64,000 nt of DNA from positions 7,701,501 to 7,765,500 of the forward strand of contig JAYKKT010000080.1 of assembly GCA_036023115.1 (NCBI GenBank). Reading direction: 5' to 3'. A program made the position numbers and the translations under genes. Origin of the DNA: Brasenia schreberi. Its lineage: Eukaryota; Streptophyta; Magnoliopsida; Nymphaeales; Cabombaceae. The first letter of the stretch is position 1; every line of letters begins with the position of its first letter. Below, in pieces: positions 40,701 to 47,142 of the stretch. Under the pieces are notes generated by a model. It was not told where the DNA came from. It made no database searches and was given only the letters and a program-made list of their open reading frames with translations.

Positions 40701-43700
40701 GGAACTTTATTTCTGACATAGCAAAATGTTAGCTTGAACTTGGCAGATTTAATGGTATACCATCACCAAAAAGCACTACAATCAAATAAAAAAGCCAAGA
40801 AACATTTATCTAGCATGCTCATAAAAAGAAATCAATATAAATAGTGCAATTTCTAAAACTGAAAATAAACCAATTATGAAAACAAACTAAAATATTTGAC
40901 AGAATATTTAAACAGACAGAAACATTTATTTGTAGTAATGATACAACATTAATGAACCACAAAGAAAATTGAAATATGCACCATAGATTGTAGTTAAGTC
41001 ATAACGAGGTTACTTTAACCAACTAATCATTTAATCAGCAAGAGAGAAACCAGTTCAGAATGGCCACAAGACAAGACGTAAAATAATATTATGATGTACG
41101 ACAAATAGATACTCTAAAAGCAAACATATGTTTCCACATATTGGAAAAAATCCACAGCAGGAAAATGATAGCGTATATAGCACAAATAAATTCTCTGAGC
41201 AAATTGTTCTTCTAATGAGTAAACTGTATAGATCATATCTGCAGCCTTGTTCTGATAATAAATACAATATGGTGATATCAGAAAGAGGCCGATGCAATTG
41301 AGACCCCTACATTGTAAAAAGACCATTTATTGGTCCACATCGAATTGCTTTGCAGTTTATCCTACCATATTGTAAGATATGGATACACTTTTTAGTTTCA
41401 TCTAAACATATAAAAGGAAATTTGAGTTGCATTTTCATGAATATACAAAGTCCAAGTGGTGTTTTCATGAATTCACAGGTTACGGTGCTATTAGTTGTAT
41501 CTCAAATTAAAAATGCAAATGTCGAGAAACGGGTGCATTTTATTTCCCTTATGGTGCTTTTAGATGTATCTGTCATCTTGGAATGGATTCACAAATTAAG
41601 ATACAGCATGGCAATAGTCTGTTGATCCATCATGATTCTATTATTGAAACTTTTTGTGGAGATGTGTCTCATGGATTGTCAACTTATTGAGCTTTCTAAT
41701 ATGTAGATTCATCATTCTGATGTTTGGCAGTTCTGATATGATAACTCGGGTCATCTGTTTACTGATCTTCATCTTTGTAGGATCATCCTGTTGTGTACAT
41801 TCTTGTCTATTTTGGCTATGTTGTCCCGCACTTGTGTGCCTTGGTTTCTTAAGCTGATGATAAGTCTATCTTCAGAGGTAAAAGGATGAATATTTTTCTT
41901 CAATATTTTCTTTAGAACTTTTGTTTAAAGAATCTCATAGCATTTTCCACATATCTACTTATACTAAATGACTTATTTATATTGCAGACAAATGAACTCT
42001 ATCAACTGGCAGTCGTTGCTTTTTGCTTGCTTGTTGCTTGGGTTTGTCTCTGAACATGAAAGTGCTTTAGGCTATTTTGTTGATGTTCTGTACTTGCATC
42101 TACATTTTGTTTTCCTTTTAGGGCTATTTCTTTCATACGATATGGCAATGTTGTAATTATTGTCTTGGGCCCTGTATTGCATGGGTCACCTATGTATGAT
42201 AAACATACCATATTGTATGATGATATGAATGATACTTGATTTTATAATTTAATAAAGAAAAGAGTTTAAAGTCAGCACCTTTTTGAACTTTTTCAGTAAA
42301 AGTTACATTTTAATAGTTGTAGTCAAGTACATCTATAGCAGGCCTAGTGGTTGAGCCTGCTGTTTTATCTGGTGATGAGGTAAGACTGCTTTACAACAAG
42401 CCTACCTGCATACCCGAGTTACCTACAAGAGGTGCAACCTATGTCTATGTCCTACACCCTCTGATGTTGTTACAGCAGGACTAGGGAGCCTAACATCAGG
42501 CCTCAATAGGTACTAGCAGCAGGCTAATGGTACCTATTGATTGCAAGCTTTTCAATGTAAACCAGAACTTCTGTGTCACCTGAAAAATATGATGCAATAG
42601 TCATACAGTATTCAATGATAAGCACCAATGCTCTACAATATACGATATTATCGTATCGTATCGTGTATGATATGGTATTTACAGCATTGCCATGAGATGA
42701 TCGCTTAGGCTTAACAAAAGCCAGCACACACTTCAATTTGAATTTGCATATTCCAGCCTTTGGAACTTCTATTGCCACCTGTGCTGTTGATTCTGAAGCT
42801 TTTTCCTCTTCAGCATCAACAACAACAACAACAACAACAACAAAGCCTTTTCCCATACTAGATGGGGTCGAGTACATGGATTCTTTTTTTTTTAGAATCC
42901 ATGGTAAGTTCGACAAAGTTTTACGCTTGCTGTCGGAAGCCTATCACAACCCTTCTCCTTTATCCGGGCTTGGGACCGGCCATGCAAGAATTGTAAAGTT
43001 GTAAAGCCTATCACAACAACAAAGCCTTTTTCCTCTTCAGCATGAATCGCAAAAATTGATTGTGAAATACAACCTATGGGGCACCAAGAGAGATGACACC
43101 ATACTTAGCCACGTTAAAAACATCAGAATAAGGAACATCAATTGAAAAGCATCTAATACACCTTGAAAGGCTGCGAACATTAAGCTTTCTGAATACTTTT
43201 CTGAATTGTCTGTCATAAGAGAAGATGACTTTGGACAGGTATTGTTTCCCAGCCATGATCACTTTGATAAGTGTAAGCTGCAAAATTATTTTGTTCAAGC
43301 AGATTATCTTCACATGTGTGACATCAATGATCCTTGCATTTAGATCAGCAAACTGTCTAAATCTGATGCAGAACTATGTGCAGACCAAACAAATATAACT
43401 CGAACATCCTATGCAGAAGTGGATTTATCACATGATTCATATGAGTCATGACTAATGCTGTGTGCTTGTCTTGCACTTAAATGATGAAAATTCTGGTGTA
43501 AAAGTGATCATCATCTGCATTTGACTACGGGAGGGAAGAACCACAATTCCTTTACTCTTGCAGTCAAATGTTAAGTAAATTTTAAGAAATATGGTTTCTT
43601 GGAAAAACAAGGAGGGAAGGTTTTGACAAAAGACAAATTTTAGCTTTGTTTCTTAATAGATGTTAATATAACTTCTATATAGTACTGTTAGTGAACTGAA

Positions 43701-46199
43701 GTATCGTACAGACATTTGTGAACAGTATCCTGAATAATGTTGTAACAAACAGTGACTTAATTGTAATTTGATGAATTTTCAAGCCATTTTTTAGATTTTC
43801 GCTTAATGTGCATGCAAAAGACCATTTCCAAGAAATATGATGTTAACAAGTTAGGGCGAATAATTGGGTCTTAGTAGCTTGATCCTCATATGAGTGTTGA
43901 ACCTCATTCTCAATCTTGATATATTTTCTGGTAACTATCTTGAATGAAGAATGTTGGTTCTATTTTTCAGTACGTGTTTTCTTGGTGTCCTATAAGGGAG
44001 CATGGAATTTCTTGGTCAGTCTCCACGTACTTTTTGCAAATTTCACCGTGGATGTTGTACAATATCCTGGAAGCTCTTTTAGTTGGTTGTTATAATGAGT
44101 CCTACAATTTTCCTTCTTTTATGTTATCCATCTATTTTCAAGGTTAAATAATTTAGGATTTAGTATGTTTCAGCCCCTTGTTTTGAAAATTCACAGTTCT
44201 TAGTTTTTTCCCAAAGTTCCTGTTTACATCAAAAGAATGTAATTTGAACCGTGTAGTTTATTGCATGCAGTGTAGTGACAAATTGGGACTGAGCCTTGAA
44301 TTGGGATCATTTGCTGCTGGAGTGATGATATCAACCACCGATCTTGCCCAACACACACTTGAACAAGTATGATTTTACCTTGCATTCATGGACCGAAGTA
44401 GGTGATTGTAATTTGATTGTATCCTTGTCTATCGTAGAGGATGTCTGTCTAGCTGTGTATAAGAAGAAAATGACAAGCTTACAAACTGTCTTTTCTAGAG
44501 GTCTGCCACACTTTTGGCTATCATAATCTGGTTTCTTTTTAGTTGGACAAAATATACTTGTACGTGGTGATCCTAACATACTTTTTGATACCTGTTGTTC
44601 ATTAAGAGTTTGTTACTGAATCAAGAGTTAAAAATGCTCTCAACCCATTTTGCATTATATAAGTACTTGTGTCATACTCAGAAATATCATTGGCAAACTG
44701 AAGCAGTCGGATACTTATGCACATTTCTTTAGGTTTTGGTACCTGAACACTCAGCTCGAGAACTTGCTACTAGACTACTAGTTCCTTTTCGGCTTCATGT
44801 ATAAAAAATGCTAATCCTTTGAATTCTGCTTGCTGAGAAAGTATTTCAATTAGCCTTTCAGAAAAGCTTTTGCTTTTGGCATGTATTTTCTTAATACATT
44901 GAGTTCTTGTTAGAGTTATCTGATGTATGTTTTATATGTGTGTGTAGCATGTGTGCATGCTTGTGCCTTTGTGTGTATGTCTACAAAAAAAACCGCAGGA
45001 TTCTTCTCTGAGAATCTGTTATTATACTGAGAACATGATTTATCGAAAGGCTTTATCAGAAAGCTGTCTTGCTAATTATAGTTTAGAAAGTTGCACAGTG
45101 TTTCCTTCCATTGTGGCTTGTAAGAGACAGGCTTTGCGTCTCTGATCTCTGTTGGCAAACAACCATCAGATGAATTATGTTAATGTAAAAATTGAATTTT
45201 AGCATTTAGGAATCAGTTATACTTAAGCTAACAGGCAGTTTTTGGCTCTGGTGCGGAATTGCACTTGTAGAATTCATTAAGCATCTATATTTCTCAAAAT
45301 TATCCATTCTAGAGAACTGCTTGTTTAGTTAATCTTTCTACATTTTCACATAATGATTATTTGGCATCAGATTAGTGATCATTTTAGTGAACCAAATTGT
45401 ATTTGGAATTTTACTTAAATATTGTATGGTCTCATGTAACTCCGTCCATGTAAGGGATCACCCTTGCATGGCCGGTCCCAAGCCTAGATAAAGTAGGAGG
45501 GTTGCGTTAGGCTTCCGACAACCATCATAAAACTTTGTCGGACTTATTTACCATGGATTCTACAAATTATGATAGGGCCCTGTGGAAACAAAGAATCCAT
45601 GCAGTCGATCCCATGTAGTATGGGAAATGACTTTGTTGTTGTATTGCATGGTTTCCTGTAATTACAGGCCAGGATCTGTTACCAAGTTACCTTGCATTTT
45701 TATTCTTCTCCTGCTTGCTTTGTGATAAAGTAGTGTAAGATGATGGTTCTTTTTCAGCTGCCTTCTCTTTGAAATATTCATGTCGTACGGTTGATGTTCG
45801 TATAGTTAATACTTTCATATCTTTCCACTTTCTGACACATGTATTCTACCAACAGATTGAACCCATCCGCAACTTTTTTGCTGCATTATTTCTTGCTAGC
45901 ATCGGGATGTTGATTCACGTTCATTTCCTGTGGAATCACGTCGATATCTTATTAGCTGCTGTGATTTTGGTAATAACCATAAAAACAATTGTTATTGCAT
46001 TAGTTGTCAAAGGATTTGGCTACAGCAACAGGGTTTCTTTCCTGGTAAGCTTCCTTTTCCATTGTTCAGATTCTTTAATTTGTCTTTTAGGAGGGCTCAA
46101 ATCTTTACCATAACCCTGCAGGTTGGCATGTCTTTAGCTCAAATTGGAGAATTTGCTTTTGTTCTTCTTAGCCGTGCCTCCAATCTTCATCTTATTGAG
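5930..46199 (+). CDS. KEA: KEA4/5/6-type K+ efflux antiporter, spliced, 3' end outside
   Basis: Cation/proton antiporter of the CPA2 (KefC-like) family. Plant KEA4-6 work in Golgi, trans-Golgi and prevacuolar membranes as K+/H+ exchangers that set lumen pH. Exons: 5930-6137, 14374-14417, 16824-16891, 17028-17106, 17256-17317, 17415-17490, 17684-17758, 30277-30348, 30502-30585, 39209-39277, 39625-39702, 39783-39871, 41781-41877, 41988-42041, 44271-44366, 45856-46044, 46122-46199. All introns are GT-AG; the sum is 1518 nt, 506 codons with no stop. Order: signal peptide (1-25), acidic loop, then from about residue 155 the membrane antiporter core with [27 protein letters not shown], the conserved QD pair (305/306, split by intron 11), [17 protein letters not shown] and [12 protein letters not shown]. 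The KEA4-6 clade lacks the C-terminal KTN domain of KEA1-3. The last ~45-60 residues were not found. Read-through past 46199 would add VCP and stop. Confidence 0.93.
6138..7014 (+). other. KEA intron 1, proximal part
   Basis: Intron sequence with no coding domain or repeat boundary that I can support. The short minus-strand ORFs at 6680-6980 overlap in several frames and look random. Confidence 0.5.
7015..7890 (-). mobile_element. Copia remnant 1: RNase H end plus 3' LTR
   Basis: On the minus strand, 7890-7660 reads a Ty1/Copia RNase H start ([24 protein letters not shown]) with in-frame stops. It runs into a polypurine-like stretch and an LTR starting TGTTGGAGATATTGG near 7309 and running down to about 7015. 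The RT, integrase and gag are missing. The tract-LTR junction is present twice (see repeat at 7210). Confidence 0.75.
7210..7432 (-). repeat. Tandem duplication of a Copia LTR start
   Basis: Two ~112-bp copies, about 7210-7320 and 7321-7432. Each contains the polypurine-like tract and the first ~95 bases of the LTR. The match is high, with scattered substitutions. Confidence 0.8.
7920..9697 (-). mobile_element. Copia remnant 2: RT, RNase H and 3' LTR
   Basis: On the minus strand, 9697-9400 encodes the start of Copia RT with [17 protein letters not shown] and [15 protein letters not shown]. 9390-9200 continues YMDIPPR; 8900-8760 gives [19 protein letters not shown]; 8611-8369 is RNase H ([17 protein letters not shown]). 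A purine-rich tract precedes an LTR that starts TGTTAAACTATAAC at 8232 and runs to about 7920. Frameshifts and stops interrupt it; gag, protease and integrase are absent. The YVDD box was not seen intact. Confidence 0.82.
9728..11385 (-). mobile_element. hAT transposon remnant (copy 1), 3' half of transposase
   Basis: The left end is AGTGTTGTCTGACGCGTATC, the same terminal inverted repeat and CGTATCG-rich subterminus as the complete element at 48287. Minus-strand coding debris runs 11384-11136 ([26 protein letters not shown]), 10934-10720 ([20 protein letters not shown]), the hAT C-terminal dimerisation part at about 10620-10430, and an acidic tail at 10321-10028. The BED finger and DUF659 half are cut off at about 11385. 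Confidence 0.8.
11386..12060. other. Intron 1: decayed repeat with CGCTATAGCG motifs
   Basis: Contains GA-rich simple sequence (about 11810-11870) and a stretch near 11940-12050 full of GCTATAGCG-type palindromes, which suggests the end of an unidentified DNA transposon. No target duplication or coding region was found. Confidence 0.35.
12060..12215 (+). mobile_element. Copia LTR fragment
   Basis: Resembles the 3' part of the LTR at 50885-51186: a shared TAGAGAGAG-type purine run, then GGGGGGCCTCCATTGGAGGG and CTGCCTCTCC. It is probably a solo-LTR fragment of a related family. No primer site follows. Confidence 0.5.
12940..13540 (+). mobile_element. Old, diverged RTE LINE fragment
   Basis: The translation [19 protein letters not shown], then KGKYYKA, matches the RT C-terminal part of the younger RTE copies here ([26 protein letters not shown]). 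It is followed by degenerate KMLRW-like sequence and the GACCCC...TATGGGAAAAGGCT 3' end near 13508-13532. It is clearly older than the other RTE copies. Confidence 0.8.
13671..13747. repeat. (AT)n microsatellite
   Basis: About 76 bp of uninterrupted TA dinucleotide. Frames through it give artefactual Ile-Tyr ORFs. Confidence 0.95.
13817..13872. repeat. Perfect 25-bp inverted repeat (hairpin)
   Basis: Arms 13817-13841 and 13848-13872 are perfect reverse complements around a 6-nt loop. A 16-bp palindrome, CACACATGCATGTGTG, lies just upstream at 13776-13791. Confidence 0.9.
14374..14417 (+). CDS. KEA: KEA exon 2
   Basis: A 44-nt exon after acceptor TACCAG, encoding (E)[14 protein letters not shown], a stretch conserved in KEA4-6. 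It restores the phase-1 end of exon 1 and ends in phase 0. Confidence 0.85.
14695..15334 (+). mobile_element. RTE LINE copy A, 5'-truncated
   Basis: The last ~640 bp of the RTE element, covering the RT C-terminal region (ORF 14895-15293 with [14 protein letters not shown] and [13 protein letters not shown]) and the 3' end with GTATGGGAAAAGGCTTAG and TTG repeats. One extra T near 14870 shifts the frame. No clear target duplication was seen. Confidence 0.9.
15335..16823 (+). other. KEA intron 2, unassigned part
   Basis: Single-copy-looking AT-rich intron sequence. No coding domain, repeat boundary or RNA gene was recognised. Confidence 0.5.
16824..17758 (+). CDS. KEA: KEA exons 3-7: loop and first membrane helices
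   Basis: Five closely spaced exons: 16824-16891 (AVLETVARV), 17028-17106 ([17 protein letters not shown]), 17256-17317 ([20 protein letters not shown]), 17415-17490 ([19 protein letters not shown]) and 17684-17758 ([18 protein letters not shown]). Introns between them are only 98-193 bp, unlike the giant introns on either side. The TAA just after 16892 is intronic because the donor is GAGAA|GTAATA. Confidence 0.92.
18066..20575 (-). mobile_element. RTE LINE copy B with 5' inversion
   Basis: 18066-19614 is the minus-strand 3' part: CAA-repeat tail, RT ORF at 18725-19408 with [12 protein letters not shown] and the FADD catalytic box, interrupted by frameshifts. At 19615 the element switches strand. 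19615-20575 reads on the + strand as the 5' leader and endonuclease ([18 protein letters not shown]) with several stops. About 575 bp between the two parts, relative to copy C, is missing. This is the structure twin priming leaves. The 5' leader module (CCATGTAAGGGATCACCC, then CCGGTCCCAAGCC) is partly duplicated at 19615-19680. Confidence 0.85.
20576..24822 (-). mobile_element. hAT transposon remnant (copy 2), interrupted by a LINE
   Basis: Minus-strand transposase debris in order: BED-type zinc finger (24270-24130; CLFCEKM and [14 protein letters not shown] with one stop), DUF659 region (23820-23400; [14 protein letters not shown]), [10 protein letters not shown] and FVLCMMRRY (23289-23071), [12 protein letters not shown] region (about 22780), C-terminal dimerisation part (21360-21060) and acidic tail (21014-20823). 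The right end is a GTATCG-rich subterminus with terminal repeat ending AACACT at 24822. The left terminal repeat is missing next to LINE copy B. LINE copy E splits the element at 21526-22612. Confidence 0.82.
21526..22612 (-). mobile_element. RTE LINE copy E inside the hAT, with target duplication
   Basis: A 5'-truncated RTE copy with an unbroken 350-codon ORF (22610-21558) covering the RT from [14 protein letters not shown] through the FADD box to HVADPV. The tail is CAA repeats on the + strand. It is flanked by the 15-bp direct repeat AAGAGCATTATCATA (21511-21525 and 22613-22627), the target-site duplication. Confidence 0.95.
24860..25700 (-). mobile_element. Copia gag fragment
   Basis: The minus-strand ORF 25379-25176 encodes the start of a Copia gag: [19 protein letters not shown] and [12 protein letters not shown]. 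Further gag-like debris (LWNLGG, EYYIEL) continues to about 24900. Sequence upstream on the minus strand (25400-25700) may be the leader or LTR, but no boundary was fixed. Confidence 0.7.
26353..29490 (+). mobile_element. RTE LINE copy C, nearly full length
   Basis: Runs from the 5' leader GGGTTGTGTTAGGCTTCC to a (TTG)n tail at 29466-29490. TTG-type simple tails and an APE-endonuclease/RT single ORF fit the RTE clade of plant LINEs. It lacks the most distal leader module seen at 19615 and 45447, so it is slightly 5'-truncated. No target duplication was recognised. Confidence 0.93.
26407..29448 (+). pseudogene. RTE ORF: endonuclease and reverse transcriptase, one nonsense codon
   Basis: One long frame, interrupted only by TGA at 28528-28530, where other copies have TGT (Cys). 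Order: N-terminal tandem 28-residue repeat ([18 protein letters not shown] and [20 protein letters not shown]), APE-type endonuclease ([26 protein letters not shown]), linker, RT ([38 protein letters not shown]), C-terminal zinc-poor domain ending HVADPV. Compared with copies B and D it has lost 48 bp near 27350 (16 codons, including the QHRL segment at the endonuclease C-terminus where the catalytic His lies) and 36 bp near 28268 (12 codons in the RT fingers). Both losses keep the frame. The protein is probably inactive. Confidence 0.88.
29491..30276 (+). other. KEA intron 7, distal part
   Basis: No repeat or coding domain recognised. The ORF at 29831-30163 has no family signature and reads as chance. 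Confidence 0.5.
30277..30585 (+). CDS. KEA: KEA exons 8-9: antiporter core
   Basis: Exon 30277-30348 encodes [20 protein letters not shown]. Exon 30502-30585 encodes [19 protein letters not shown]. Both are phase 0. The 153-bp intron between them holds a partial copy of exon 8 (see repeat at 30391). Confidence 0.92.
30391..30427 (+). repeat. Partial duplicate of KEA exon 8 in intron 8
   Basis: About 36 bp (TTCCCAATTCGGTGTAATAT and TTCTTCTATTTGCTCT) repeats the interior of exon 8 (near 30288-30325) with a few substitutions. It has no splice sites of its own and looks like a local duplication. Confidence 0.75.
30919..31288 (+). repeat. Tandem duplication, 187-bp period
   Basis: ATTTTCTTGAAAATG at 30923 recurs at 31110, and the following ~175 bp (through GGAAGTTTCATAA) is almost identical. 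Small differences include AGTACATAAG against AGTATCATAAG. It is non-coding. Confidence 0.9.
31594..31920 (+). repeat. 5' LTR of Copia element 3
   Basis: 327 bp, TGTTAATTATG...AGTAACA, directly followed by the primer site TGGTATTAGAGC (31921), complementary to initiator tRNA-Met. It lacks a 29-bp segment present in the 3' LTR and differs from it at about 8 other positions. Confidence 0.95.
31985..32080 (+). repeat. 31-bp tandem repeat in the Copia leader
   Basis: AGAGGTAAGTAAATCTGCAA plus TATTTTGAATC occurs twice in full and a third, degenerate time between the primer site and gag. Confidence 0.85.
32675..36802 (+). pseudogene. Copia gag-pol polyprotein, degraded
   Basis: The frame starts at ATG 32675 and has early stops (32732, 32741 and others). 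Gag: [15 protein letters not shown]; zinc knuckle [14 protein letters not shown] near 33475. Protease: [11 protein letters not shown] near 33797. Integrase: HHCC finger ([18 protein letters not shown]), then a core in which the usual SDNG is SNNG (LISNNGGEY), so a catalytic Asp is Asn. Frameshift near 34905. [15 protein letters not shown] and YVDD ([13 protein letters not shown], near 36003), with stops at 35617 and about 35752. About 200 bp is missing around 36257, joining RT to RNase H ([37 protein letters not shown]). Confidence 0.93.
36810..37165 (+). repeat. 3' LTR of Copia element 3
   Basis: 356 bp, starting TGTTAATTATG after the polypurine tract and ending AAGTAACA. It carries the 29 bp (near AAGTGGAGCCGATTCCATG) missing from the 5' LTR. 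Confidence 0.95.
37171..39208 (+). other. KEA intron 9, distal part
   Basis: About 2 kb of AT-rich intron. No coding domain or bounded repeat recognised. Confidence 0.5.
39209..39871 (+). CDS. KEA: KEA exons 10-12: conserved SMSSTAVV and QD motifs
   Basis: Exons 39209-39277 ([16 protein letters not shown]), 39625-39702 ([18 protein letters not shown]) and 39783-39871 ([16 protein letters not shown]). The Q|D pair lies on the border of exons 11 and 12; its Asp is the conserved ion-exchange residue of CPA2 antiporters. Exon 12 ends in phase 2. Confidence 0.92.
40144..40345 (+). repeat. Local duplication, 101-bp period, intron 12
   Basis: AACATGATGTTTTGTTACTG plus TCGTCCTTTCCTCAAT occurs at about 40144 and 40245, followed in both by a version of GTTTAYATTGATCCCA. 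Confidence 0.8.
40383..40479 (+). mobile_element. RTE LINE 3'-end fragment
   Basis: Only the last ~95 bp of an RTE element (GCTCTATGGAAACAAAGAAT, CCGACCCCATCT, AAAAGGCTTAG and TTG repeats). A possible 10-bp target duplication TGTTGAAGTT flanks it (40373-40382, 40480-40489). Confidence 0.8.
40490..41780 (+). other. KEA intron 12, distal part
   Basis: AT-rich intron sequence with no recognised gene or bounded repeat. Confidence 0.5.
41781..42041 (+). CDS. KEA: KEA exons 13-14
   Basis: Exon 41781-41877 encodes [17 protein letters not shown], then [13 protein letters not shown]. Exon 41988-42041 encodes [18 protein letters not shown]. The phase-2 end of exon 12 is completed by the first base of exon 13. 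Confidence 0.88.
42335..42500 (+). mobile_element. Possible tRNA-derived SINE remnant
   Basis: TAGCAGGCCTAGTGGTTGAG resembles a pol III A box, and GATGAGGTAAGACTGC resembles the conserved part of plant SINEs. A clear B box, tail and target duplication are lacking, so this is tentative. Confidence 0.3.
42626..42689. repeat. 64-bp foldback with CGTATCG core
   Basis: The ends CAATGCTCTA and TACAGCATTG are near-perfect inverted repeats, and the middle is TATCGTATCGTATCGTG. The core resembles the subterminal sequence of the hAT family here. It may be a tiny deletion derivative or a MITE. Confidence 0.45.
42817..43025 (-). mobile_element. Short non-autonomous RTE derivative, copy S1
   Basis: A 209-bp element with a perfect 18-bp target duplication CTTTTTCCTCTTCAGCAT (42799-42816, 43026-43043). 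On the minus strand it has the RTE leader module (GCATGGCCGGTCCCAAGCCC, GATAAAGGAGAAGGG, GGCTTCCGACAGC), an ATGGATTCT start, then jumps straight to the last ~45 bp of the RTE (GACCCCATCTAGTATGGGAA) and a long (TTG)n tail. All endonuclease and RT sequence is missing. The 5' end carries an extra partial TTGTTGTGATAGGC piece, as if derived from a dimer. Confidence 0.9.
43044..44270 (+). other. KEA intron 14, distal part
   Basis: No recognised gene or bounded repeat. The 43074-43313 minus-strand ORF has no family signature. Confidence 0.5.
44271..44366 (+). CDS. KEA: KEA exon 15
   Basis: 96-nt phase-0 exon encoding [20 protein letters not shown], then the [12 protein letters not shown] segment typical of KEA4-6. 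Confidence 0.92.
44367..45436 (+). other. KEA intron 15, proximal part
   Basis: AT-rich intron with no recognised feature. Confidence 0.5.
45437..45642 (+). mobile_element. Short non-autonomous RTE derivative, copy S2
   Basis: A ~206-bp element in the opposite orientation to S1 but with the same design: leader GTAAGGGATCACCCTTGCAT, GGCCGGTCCCAAGCC, GGCTTCCGACAACC, an ATGGATTCTACAAATTATGA start, then a direct junction to GCCCTGTGGAAACAAAGAAT, the 3' end and TTG tail. Imperfect flanking repeats, 13 of 16 matching (45421-45436 and 45643-45658), look like an aged target duplication. Confidence 0.85.
45856..46199 (+). CDS. KEA: KEA exons 16-17, last visible
   Basis: Exon 45856-46044 encodes [20 protein letters not shown] and two further helices. 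Exon 46122-46199 encodes [26 protein letters not shown], and ends at donor GAG|GTTTGT. The expected last helix and tail are not in the window. Confidence 0.92.
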
Positions 46200-47142
46200 G
46201 TTTGTCCTTGATAATCACAGTTTGTTGCATGCTGATCTGAGATTGCGGTCACAGGGTTTTGATGTATACTGGTCTCAGATTGGGCAAATTTACCTTACAA
46301 CTTACAGGAAACAATTTAACGTACTTTAATTCCTTGTGGCAAACATGGGATTTAACAAAATTAACAAAGAAATTAAGAATGTGTGTATATCACCTCAAAA
46401 GAAATGGGAAAATGTGGAAATGATTAGTCACTTGAAACCACTGGTTCCGGTTCACCCGAAACCTAGAACCAGAACTGGCTCAGGGCTCGTTACGGTCTTA
46501 GTTATCAATAGCACGAGTGAATTAGCAGTCCCGTGGCCACTAATACAGTGTGAATATAATGGCCATCCTTTCGGGACGATATTAGTGCCATTAAGAACAC
46601 TATAATGGACAACTATAATATTGATAGCATACAAGTCGGGTCGATCCAATGTATATGGGTCAACCTGACCCAATTCTCAAACCTATATCAAATTAGGTTG
46701 ATTCTCACCTCCCCTCTCTCCCGCACGCCTTCCATTCCCACCTCCCTCTCATGCCTTCCATTGCCATCGGAAACGGACAAAACCACCACCGCCACCGGTT
46801 TCTCTCTCTTTCTTTCTTGAGGCCGGTATCTCTCTCCCTATGATGTTATTTGAATACTTAACATCCTATGTTTTTCATTCATGAAAATTGGTCTTCTAGT
46901 GAGAAGTAACAATTGTGTTTAGAAAAGATTAAAGTTTCATCAAGATAAGTGAGTGAAGTATCCCACACATCATGCGTCATCCAAGATGGACCATCAAAAA
47001 TGTACTCTATGTGGCAAAGTACAATAGCTATCGTAGGTTTCTTTTAGATGCTCTCTAGTGGCTATCAACTTAGACTCTCTTTTTTAAATACAAAGGTGGG
47101 ACCCTTTGGCTCTCATTGTTTCTCAATCCTTCCCTAACTACT
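46200..47142 (+). other. Downstream of KEA exon 17, unassigned
   Basis: Starts with the intron donor GTTTGT. No last KEA exon was found here. A simple GGTTCCGGTTC-like stretch near 46440 recalls the repeat at 4230-4860. Confidence 0.5.

Noticed and set aside
42335..42500. A functional tRNA gene
   Set aside because: Only an A-box-like start is visible; no cloverleaf or B box. Kept only as a weak SINE candidate.
45437..45642. S2 as a simple 5'-truncated LINE copy
   Set aside because: It contains the 5' leader as well as the 3' end, so truncation alone cannot produce it.
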